From: an uncultured Prevotella sp.
GTDB lineage: Bacteria; Bacteroidota; Bacteroidia; Bacteroidales; Bacteroidaceae
Direction of reading: 5' to 3'
DNA length: 20,397 bases
Assembly (NCBI GenBank): GCA_900769275.1
Contig: CAAGGA010000103.1
Coordinates: forward strand, 1-20,397
Position numbers and translations under genes: made by a program. This document shows positions 14,954 through 20,397 of this stretch, piece by piece (within the stretch, counting starts at the first letter, position 1; every line of letters begins with the position of its first letter). The notes beneath the pieces were generated by a model. It did no database searches. It had not been told where the DNA came from and saw nothing but the letters and a program-made list of their open reading frames with translations.

Positions 14954-16411
14954 ATGAAACGACTGACTATTCTAACTCTGCTGACCCTTTTGGCAATGTC
15001 CCTTCCTGCAAAGACGTGGAGATTGCAAGTATCTGACAACCAACGTTTCCTGCAGTATGCAGACGGCAAGCCTTTCTTCTGGTTGGGCGACACAGGCTGG
15101 CTCCTGCCGCAAAGACTGAACCAGGATGAGGCGGGCGGCTACCTCTCACGCGCCGCAAAGGCGGGTTTCAACGTGGTGCAGGTGCAGGTCATCAATGGCG
15201 TGCCCTGCATGAATGCCTATGGACAACTGTCCAACAATCCGCAGAATCCGTGGGATTTCTCGTGCTTCGACAGCAGTAACAAAGGTCTGACGGCCAATTA
15301 CTGGGATCATCTCGACCGCATCATACAGATAGCCGAGAAGCAGGATATATATATAGGTATGGTATGTATATGGGGCGGACTGGTCAAGAGCGGTGCTATT
15401 GACGTGGAGGGTGCCAGGGCCTACGGCAGGTTTCTCGCCGAGAGGTATAGGGATTTCCCAAATATAATATGGATTATGGGCGGTGACATACAGGGAGATA
15501 TAAGGCCGGAGGTGTGGACAGCCCTTGCCGAAACCATCAAGTCTATAGACAGGAACCACCTGATGACTTACCATCCGCGCGGTCGCTATACCTCGGCAAA
15601 GTGGTGGTCAAAGGCGGAATGGCTGGATTTCCACATGTATCAGTCCGGACATCGTGCCTACGGACAGCGCATGGGAAACAAGGATTACCCCATACCCGAC
15701 AATACAGAGGAGGACTGCTGGATGTACGTCGATTCCACTTGGGCGTACAAGCCCATAAAGCCAGTCGTGGATGGTGAACCTTCATACGAGGACATACCCG
15801 TAGGGCTGCACTTCCCCAACGGCCCCCGCTGGCAGGCGCATGATGTCCGCCGCTATGCTTACTGGGACGTTTTCGCCGGTGCCTTTGGGCATACGTACGG
15901 CCATAACGCCATCATGCAGATGGTAAAGCCGGGGCTTGGCGTGGCGTATGCCTCCACTTCCAAACTGTGGTATGAGGCGCAGCAGGATGAGGGCTACCTG
16001 CAGATGAGGTATCTCAAGGCTCTCATTCTCTCTTTCCCATTCTTTGAGCGTATCCCCGACCAGGCGGTCATAGTCTCTGACAACGGCACAAGGTATGACC
16101 GACTTATCGCTACGCGTGGTGAAGACTATCTCCTCGTCTATAACTATACTACCCGTAACATGACCATAGACCTTGGCAAGATTTCCGGTGAGAAGAAGAA
16201 CGTATGGTGGATGGATGCCTCTACGGGCAAGATGACATTCCTCGGCGAGCGTGACAGCAAGGTCTTCACGTTCCGTCTGCAGCATAATCCGCAGCAGGGT
16301 GTGCATGATGGCGTACTCATAGCAGTGGATGCGTCAAAGAGTTATCTCTCTCCGCAACAGACCAACATTCTCTCTCCTGTAGAGGAAAAAAAGAATGACT
16401 TGACCGAGTAA
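14954..16411 (+). CDS. Secreted GH140-like glycoside hydrolase (DUF4038 plus C-terminal domain)
   Basis: A 485-residue exported enzyme. Residues 1-19 are a signal peptide without a lipobox, so it is probably periplasmic. Residues 25-345 form a (beta/alpha)8 barrel of the DUF4038 type (PF13204), with FFWLGDTGW, the AKAGFNVVQVQV strand, NIIWIMGGD with candidate acid/base or nucleophile Asp178, and VVDGEPSYED with Glu275. The 97-residue spacing of these carboxylates agrees with what I recall for GH140 apiosidase BT1012. The C-terminal part (about 375-460) matches the small beta domain usually paired with it (PF12904). The known GH140 activity releases apiose from rhamnogalacturonan-II; other substrates are likely across this broad family. 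There is no SusC/SusD pair nearby, so it is not in a classic polysaccharide utilisation locus. Confidence 0.82.
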   Translation: MKRLTILTLLTLLAMSLPAKTWRLQVSDNQRFLQYADGKPFFWLGDTGWLLPQRLNQDEAGGYLSRAAKAGFNVVQVQVINGVPCMNAYGQLSNNPQNPWDFSCFDSSNKGLTANYWDHLDRIIQIAEKQDIYIGMVCIWGGLVKSGAIDVEGARAYGRFLAERYRDFPNIIWIMGGDIQGDIRPEVWTALAETIKSIDRNHLMTYHPRGRYTSAKWWSKAEWLDFHMYQSGHRAYGQRMGNKDYPIPDNTEEDCWMYVDSTWAYKPIKPVVDGEPSYEDIPVGLHFPNGPRWQAHDVRRYAYWDVFAGAFGHTYGHNAIMQMVKPGLGVAYASTSKLWYEAQQDEGYLQMRYLKALILSFPFFERIPDQAVIVSDNGTRYDRLIATRGEDYLLVYNYTTRNMTIDLGKISGEKKNVWWMDASTGKMTFLGERDSKVFTFRLQHNPQQGVHDGVLIAVDASKSYLSPQQTNILSPVEEKKNDLTE

Positions 16412-16451
16412 GTCATACTTGGTTTTAACAATTATTCCAAAATAAAAATTT

Positions 16452-16499
16452 TCCGTCCGCAAATCTGCAAATCTCGCAGGTTTTCGGGCGGATTTTTTT
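16452..16499 (+). terminator. Intrinsic terminator after the GH140-like gene
   Basis: TCCGTCCG (16452-16459) pairs with CGGGCGGA (16485-16492) with one G-T wobble. An inner CTGC (16465-16468) pairs with GCAG (16476-16479). Seven T residues follow at 16493-16499. The A/T-rich arm on the left side (16442-16451) would extend the stem. It lies about 40 bases after the stop codon. Confidence 0.85.
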
Positions 16500-16579
16500 A
16501 TTGTTCTGATTTCCAACTGGTTGTGATTTTGTAATTTTTTCAGGCTTCGTTCTGCCTCTCGGGAAATGCTCATCTTCAG

Positions 16580-16686
16580 GCAAAAGCATAGCTTTTACAT
16601 CCTGATATCAATGCTATTACGGGGCAATATCAATGCTTTCGCAAGGTAATCTCTTACCTTTTGCATCGTAATGTCGGTGCTTTTGC
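16580..16686. repeat. Composite intergenic repeat with hairpins and 22-bp period
   Basis: GCAAAAGCA (16580-16588) and TGCTTTTGC (16678-16686) bracket the unit as an inverted repeat. Inside are AAAAGC/GCTTTT around ATA (16582-16596), a direct repeat ATATCAATGCT at 16605-16615 and 16627-16637 (period 22), and AAGGTAA/TTACCTT around TCTC (16643-16660). It contains no credible ORF. The design looks like an extragenic repetitive element of the kind scattered through Prevotella genomes, from general recollection rather than a search. Confidence 0.65.
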
Positions 16687-16981
16687 TTTGGAAACTTGTG
16701 GAAATTGCGGTCTTTCTGCTGTAATTTCTTCGTTTTTTCTCTGTTTTTTTGCGTAGAAGACCTTGTGCAGTCGTACGGAAAAAACTCCGTTATTAACAAA
16801 TGAAAGATTATTTAACAGGAGAAAATGAACAGTTTTTCTTGCGGTAACAGAAGTCCTGTTCTCGAAGTCAGGAAGTCCTGTTACGTCTTTGAAGAAAACA
16901 ATAAAAACCACTTTTGATGTCTTTCTTTGATAGTCCCAAAGGACGATTTGGTGGATAATAGCAAAAAAAAAGAAAATTTGC
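16687..16981. other. AT-rich gene-free stretch with a 22-bp-spaced repeat
   Basis: This part of the 820-bp gap before the antiterminator gene has no convincing gene; the minus-strand open frames have no start context or family resemblance. It contains GTAACAG (16844-16850) and CTGTTAC (16878-16884) as a 7-bp inverted pair, enclosing and overlapping two direct copies of AAGTCCTGTT at 16851-16860 and 16873-16882, again 22 bases apart. The stretch is clearly more AT-rich than the flanking genes. Confidence 0.5.
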
Positions 16982-17012
16982 TTGTTTTATCTTATAAAAA
17001 GTATTAATTTTG
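16982..17012 (+). promoter_or_regulatory. Promoter of the antiterminator/export locus
   Basis: TTG at 16982-16984, a 20-base spacer and TAATTTTG at 17005-17012 match the Bacteroidetes -33/-7 pattern well. Transcription would start near 17019, leaving a leader of about 215 bases before the ATG of the UpxY-like gene. A long leader upstream of upxY-type genes is where these antiterminators are known to act in Bacteroides fragilis. Confidence 0.65.
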
Positions 17013-17072
17013 TACACAATTGCAAACTGTCCCAGTCAAGGAAATGGGATAATAAAAGAAATAGTGGTATGA

Positions 17073-17176
17073 ATGATTTTAGAATCATGACTCTGCAACT
17101 AATGAGTAATCAGCCACATAACAGCGAGTTGCGTCAGCGTTAAGGATTCTTCATGACGGTCTCGTCAGTCTTTTTT
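17073..17176 (+). promoter_or_regulatory. Structured leader with terminator-like hairpin upstream of the UpxY-like gene
   Basis: The untranslated leader holds ATGATT (17073-17078) pairing with AATCAT (17083-17088), and GCAACT (17095-17100) pairing with AGTTGC (17127-17132). TGACG (17154-17158) pairs with CGTCA (17163-17167) and is followed by T6 at 17171-17176, so it resembles a weak intrinsic terminator. The same TGACG could instead pair with an earlier CGTCA at 17132-17136, which would prevent the terminator hairpin. This mutually exclusive arrangement fits attenuation relieved by an antiterminator, but the stems are only 5-6 bp. Confidence 0.45.
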
Positions 17177-17235
17177 AATAGGATAAAATCGTTGCTCTTG
17201 CGCTGAAGCGTGAGGGGAATAGAGATATTGTCTAT

Positions 17236-18795
17236 ATGTCGGCAGGTTCTGATAATTCACGTCCGCGCTCCTTCTATGGCGACACCCACGACCGAGAAAG
17301 GACGTTCCGATGGTATGTACTGCGTACAGGACCGAGGAAGGAGCGACGCGTGGCGGAAATCATCAGGGCAGGACAACGGGAGAAAACAAACATACTCGAG
17401 GTGTTCTGTCCCATAAACACCACAGTGAGGGTCAGGAGAAGAGGAAAGGATGTCAAGGCCCCGCTATATGCGGGTCACGTCTTCGTCTATGCCACATACA
17501 ATGCCCTGCACGGTTTTGTCAAAGAAAACTCACTTCCCGCAACAATCCTCTTCTCTCACATCGCACAGGAGAGCCACGGCAACGAGAACTCCTGGCAGCC
17601 CGTCACCATACCCGACAGAGATATGAAACTCTTCCGCCGCCTGAATGACACCTACTCGGAGCAGATGGTAGTTCTTGACCGCAACTACTCCGACTATGCC
17701 TTCAATCCGAAGAATGGAAAAGAGAACGAGGTGGTGAAAATCATGGACGGAGATTTTGCCGGGCGCAAAGGCTATTTCGTGCGCTTCGGCGGAGACCGCA
17801 GGCTCGTCTTCAGCATACTCAGCGAAGAGGGCATACCCTCCCTTTCAATCAGTATCCCCAACGTATGGTCGTTTCGTGTGGCGCGCCTCGTCAATGGGGA
17901 AAAGCGCACCATCGCCGACGAAGAGCAGCGGCATCATGCAGTAGATCGCATACTTGGCGTGATACAAGGGTGCGGAAACGCTGAGACATCGCTCGACTGT
18001 CTCTATGACATTACCGACCTCCTCGTGGAAAAACCCTCGTGGACGGAACTGTGTAAGGAAATAAAAACACGCGGAAACATCCTCCTTGCCAATGCCCTCG
18101 CATCATTCTCGAAAGAAGACGTGGCAACAATCATCAACCTCATACGCTATGAGACCGACAACCGAGGATATGTCAGGGACACATGGATCAGTCCCCTCCG
18201 CCCTTTCCTCACACCGATACAGGAAACCGCCCGGCAAGCAGACTGCGGGGAAACCGTCGTAACATTCCACTCACATACCGAAATCATGCGCCGGGTGAGT
18301 ATGGAAGATCAGGTGTTCTATCCCTCAAGACAGGAGGAGCGCACCGTCGTAACCGACTATCACGCACACATCTGCTGCATCTCCATGGAGAATGGCAAGA
18401 CACTGTGTTTCACCAACATGGACAGACTCCTCGCACCTTATTTCCTCACCGGAGGAAAAGCAAACCGACGCCTCGTGCAGGGCAGGACGGTAAGGCAGGA
18501 GGACGCTCAGGGACAGATAAAGCAAGAGAAAACACTCGACTCCTTCCGCAACTATGCCCCCACGCTCCATGCCGTACTCACCGACCCGGCATCACCCGTC
18601 AAGGTGAGGCAGATAACCCTGGTGTCACCACAGCCACTCCACACCCTTTGCGCAGTAGCCGACTCGCCAGCTTCACTATCAGCCACGAAGCAACTCCTCC
18701 TCGACACATCCCTCGCCATCTGCAGGGAGATACACACCACCACTCACCTCGCCGTCTGGCGCAGATACCTCTCCCTCGTATGGCTACACAAGTGA
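17236..18795 (+). CDS. UpxY/NusG-like transcription antiterminator with long C-terminal extension
   Basis: A 519-residue protein. Residues about 24-140 are a NusG N-terminal (NGN) domain: RWYVLRTGPRKERRVAEII, NILEVFCPI, RRRGKDVKAPLYAGHVFVYA, SLPATILF and QPVTIPDRDMKLF. Residues about 164-200 (NEVVKIMDGDFAGRKGYFVRFGG) are a KOW-like segment. Such UpxY proteins are specialised NusG paralogues that load on RNA polymerase in a capsule-operon leader and prevent early termination. Known UpxY proteins are roughly 170-180 residues. This one continues for about 310 more residues that I cannot assign; they look soluble and mixed alpha/beta, with no transmembrane segment. ATG 17236 gives the expected short N-terminal lead. 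The gene begins a locus that continues with a Wzm-type permease, supporting a role in capsule or O-antigen expression. The frame is uninterrupted, so the extension is not a sequencing artefact visible here. Confidence 0.82.
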   Translation: MSAGSDNSRPRSFYGDTHDRERTFRWYVLRTGPRKERRVAEIIRAGQREKTNILEVFCPINTTVRVRRRGKDVKAPLYAGHVFVYATYNALHGFVKENSLPATILFSHIAQESHGNENSWQPVTIPDRDMKLFRRLNDTYSEQMVVLDRNYSDYAFNPKNGKENEVVKIMDGDFAGRKGYFVRFGGDRRLVFSILSEEGIPSLSISIPNVWSFRVARLVNGEKRTIADEEQRHHAVDRILGVIQGCGNAETSLDCLYDITDLLVEKPSWTELCKEIKTRGNILLANALASFSKEDVATIINLIRYETDNRGYVRDTWISPLRPFLTPIQETARQADCGETVVTFHSHTEIMRRVSMEDQVFYPSRQEERTVVTDYHAHICCISMENGKTLCFTNMDRLLAPYFLTGGKANRRLVQGRTVRQEDAQGQIKQEKTLDSFRNYAPTLHAVLTDPASPVKVRQITLVSPQPLHTLCAVADSPASLSATKQLLLDTSLAICREIHTTTHLAVWRRYLSLVWLHK

Positions 18796-18919
18796 TTGCA
18801 GCCACCTTTTTTTATATCCGACGGAATTACGAGTCATCACTTACTCTGACCAGTTGAGCCTCATAATGAAAATCTCAAAACCGACTCAGTCATAGCTTCC
18901 GACACAAAATATATATCAA

Positions 18920-19804
18920 ATGAATCCAAACGAAACAATAAGTCACATCCAGCCAAAGAAAGAATGGCTCGATGTTGACATCAAAGGTCTGTGGCGCTAC
19001 CGCGACCTTTACTACATGAACGTCAAGCGTGACCTCATCACACAGTACAAACAAACCATCCTCGGTCCGCTCTGGTATCTCATACAGCCCGTATTTACAA
19101 CGATAATGTATATGTTCGTCTTTGCGGGACTGGCAGGCATCTCCACCGATGGAGTACCGCAACCACTGTTCTACCTCTGCGGCACCTGCCTGTGGACATA
19201 CTTCAGCACCTGCTTCACCTCTTGCAGCAACGTCTTTGCAGCCAACCAGGGTGTCTTCGGCAAAGTCTATTTCCCACGGTTGGTAGTGCCGTTAAGCTCG
19301 GTGACATCAGCGTTGATAAAGCTTGCCATCCAGTTCTGTATGTTCGCCCTCGTCTTCGTCTATTATGTCTGCCTTAAAGACTACAGTCCAAGCTTTGGCT
19401 TCATCAACGACTACGGCATCATCCTTGGCAGCATCGTTACATTGATGTTCCCACTCTTCCTAATCTTCATGGTAGGTATGCACGCTATGTCGTGGGGACT
19501 GATCATCACGTCGATGACCACCAAATACCGCGACCTCAATATGTTGATAGGCTTCGGCGTCCAGCTCCTGATGTACGCCACGCCAGTCATCTATCCCTTG
19601 AGTTTCGCACCAGAGCAGTACAGGATATTCCTCAACATCAATCCGCTCACCCCCATCTTTGAGACCTTCAAATACTCTTTCCTCGGTGCCGGCACCTTCG
19701 ATGTTCTTTCTTTAGGATACAGCTTCGTCACGCTCTGCATCGTAATGTTCTTCGCCGTCATCCTCTTCAACCGCACCGAGCAGCGCTTCATGGATACGGT
19801 GTAG
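18920..19804 (+). CDS. Wzm/KpsM-like ABC-2 polysaccharide export permease
   Basis: A 294-residue inner-membrane protein of the ABC-2 family (PF01061). The N-terminal cytoplasmic part has the typical LWRYRDLYYMNVKRDLITQYKQTILGPLWYLIQP signature in pieces at about 28-61, followed by six hydrophobic segments near 55-75, 85-105, 130-156, 170-205, 213-235 and 262-283, and the MYATPVIYPL segment before the last helix. It would form the membrane channel that exports a lipid-linked O-antigen or capsule chain together with a Wzt/KpsT ATPase. The ATPase gene, normally next, is not in the window; after 57 bp a GxxExxY gene follows instead. It lies 124 bp after the antiterminator gene, so is probably in the same transcript. 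Confidence 0.9.
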   Translation: MNPNETISHIQPKKEWLDVDIKGLWRYRDLYYMNVKRDLITQYKQTILGPLWYLIQPVFTTIMYMFVFAGLAGISTDGVPQPLFYLCGTCLWTYFSTCFTSCSNVFAANQGVFGKVYFPRLVVPLSSVTSALIKLAIQFCMFALVFVYYVCLKDYSPSFGFINDYGIILGSIVTLMFPLFLIFMVGMHAMSWGLIITSMTTKYRDLNMLIGFGVQLLMYATPVIYPLSFAPEQYRIFLNINPLTPIFETFKYSFLGAGTFDVLSLGYSFVTLCIVMFFAVILFNRTEQRFMDTV

Positions 19805-19808
19805 GGAA

Positions 19809-19843
19809 GACAATTATGACAATTATGACAATTATGACAATGT
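19809..19843. repeat. Nonamer repeat array GACAATTAT, left side
   Basis: GACAATTAT is repeated exactly three times at 19809-19817, 19818-19826 and 19827-19835, followed by a partial unit GACAATGT. It starts five bases after the permease stop codon. The complementary motif ATTGTC reappears in arrays on the far side of the GxxExxY gene. Confidence 0.95.
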
Positions 19844-19876
19844 GATGCGTAGATTATTTGTTTGTTCGCAATTATT

Positions 19877-20317
19877 ATGGTGACTATTAATAGTGTCAAG
19901 TTTTGGCTGTATGAATTGGTTGGAGTCCTGTATGAGGTACATAATGAATTAGGTCCTGGTCTGAATGAAAAAGTATATCAGGAGGGACTTAGGATGGAAC
20001 TTGAATCCCATGGCATTCAGTATTTGAAAGAACTGTCTTTCCACCCAAAGTATAAGGGCAAGGAGATGGAAACGGAATACCGTTTGGATTTCTTGATAAA
20101 CAATAATATTATTATAGAACTCAAGGCTGTTGCAGAATTGTCAGATGAACATCGTGCACAGCTTTTCAACTATATGCGATTGAGAAAACCAGCAGCAGGC
20201 ATCCTCGTAAATTTTGCCTCAAGGTCGTGTGTCATAGAACGATATATGTATGATGCAATCACGAATGAAATACTGACAATGGAGGGGCATCCGATTTCGC
20301 ACAAGCGATATAACTAA
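19877..20317 (+). CDS. GxxExxY-family protein with PD-(D/E)XK nuclease-like motif
   Basis: A 146-residue protein of the GxxExxY family (PF13366, PDDEXK_3). The defining motif is GPGLNEKVYQEGL with Gly28, Glu31 and Tyr34. The nuclease-like core is YRLDFLINNNIIIELKAV with Asp71, Glu81 and Lys83, followed by AQLFNYMRLRKP with Gln95; all catalytic-type residues are present. The C-terminus ends with LVNFASRSCVIER. Cellular function of the family is not established, and I do not assign one. I chose ATG 19877; TTG 19862 is in frame and adds five residues. The gene is more AT-rich than the permease upstream and sits between 9-bp repeat arrays of opposite orientation, which suggests a unit inserted between wzm and the rest of the export operon. 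Confidence 0.88.
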   Translation: MVTINSVKFWLYELVGVLYEVHNELGPGLNEKVYQEGLRMELESHGIQYLKELSFHPKYKGKEMETEYRLDFLINNNIIIELKAVAELSDEHRAQLFNYMRLRKPAAGILVNFASRSCVIERYMYDAITNEILTMEGHPISHKRYN

Positions 20318-20318
20318 C

Positions 20319-20395
20319 AATTGTCAAAATTGTCAAGATTGTCGTCAACAAGACAATCCCCCAAAGATAATTGTCTTAATTGTCAAAATTGTCGT
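20319..20395. repeat. Nonamer repeat arrays AATTGTCAA, right side
   Basis: AATTGTCAA-type units lie at 20319-20327, 20328-20336 and 20337-20345, and again at 20369-20377, 20378-20386 and 20387-20395. Between the two clusters is a reversed GACAATC (20352-20358), which pairs with GATTGTC at 20337-20343 as a 7-bp hairpin and can also pair with the ATTGTC that follows. The units are the reverse complement of the array left of the GxxExxY gene. The array starts two bases after the stop codon, and its right end may lie beyond the window. Confidence 0.93.
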
Positions 20396-20397
20396 CC

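Noticed and set aside
15782..16306. 174-codon minus-strand open frame
   Set aside because: Antisense to the GH140-like gene; no start context or domain.
16334..16911. Minus-strand small ORFs in the gap before the antiterminator gene
   Set aside because: Low-complexity, Lys/Phe-rich products from AT-rich repeat DNA, with no family match or plausible start context.
18183..18857. 224-codon plus-strand open frame overlapping the antiterminator C-terminus
   Set aside because: Its product is rich in Pro, Arg, His and Thr with no domain, typical of an off-frame reading; the antiterminator frame has better-balanced protein composition. I considered whether the extension might be a frameshift product, but the 17236 frame is continuous.

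Overview
The window looks like a Bacteroidales chromosome, most likely Prevotella or a close relative. Several promoter-like sites match the Bacteroidetes -7 element TAnnTTTG rather than a sigma-70 box. It also carries a UpxY/NusG-type antiterminator, a GxxExxY-family protein, a GH140-like lipoprotein-free hydrolase and remains of a PF09820-type AAA-ATPase, all typical of this order. The genus is an inference. I see no rRNA, tRNA or CRISPR array.

Layout. (a) 1-505: a short RlpA-like double-psi beta-barrel protein preceded by a CAAC/CAAA tandem repeat. (b) 506-1587: a decayed accessory stretch holding a broken AAA-ATPase gene and a ~193-bp MITE-like inverted-repeat element. (c) 1588-8590, plus strand: MsbA-type ABC exporter, LtaS/MdoB-type alkaline-phosphatase-fold transferase, LpxL-type acyltransferase, galactofuranosyltransferase-like GT and a LicD protein. 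(d) 8648-13340, minus strand and converging on (c): HisC/CobD-like PLP enzyme, LicC-like nucleotidyltransferase, GT4 glycosyltransferase, a seven-copy 22-bp repeat array, a second LicD and a WaaP-like kinase. (e) 13627-14813, minus strand: GT2 glycosyltransferase and GtrA-like membrane protein. (f) 14954-16411, plus strand: a secreted GH140-like glycoside hydrolase with a clear terminator. (g) 16412-17235: about 820 bp without a gene, holding repeats, hairpins and a promoter plus leader. (h) 17236-19804: an unusually long UpxY-like antiterminator, then a Wzm-type ABC-2 permease. (i) 19805-20397: a GxxExxY PD-(D/E)XK protein bracketed by 9-bp repeat arrays in opposite orientation.

How the genes fit together. 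Blocks (c) and (d) read as a lipopolysaccharide (lipid A/core) assembly and decoration region: export (MsbA), acylation (LpxL), sugar transfer (three GTs), phosphorylation (WaaP-like) and probable phospho-alcohol addition (two LicD proteins, an LtaS-like transferase). In (d) a PLP enzyme, a LicC-like cytidylyltransferase and LicD in one operon suggest local synthesis and transfer of a phosphorylated amino alcohol. That is an inference; no choline kinase, PepM or choline uptake gene is visible here. Block (h) looks like the start of an ABC-transporter-dependent capsule or O-antigen locus controlled by processive antitermination. The expected Wzt ATPase is absent from the window; the GxxExxY/repeat unit sits where it would be expected.

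The strongest leads are the GxxExxY gene with its inverted nonamer arrays, the antiterminator with a ~300-residue unassigned C-terminus, the PLP enzyme/LicC/LicD operon, and the 22-bp array that seems to derive from the 3' end of the neighbouring glycosyltransferase gene.
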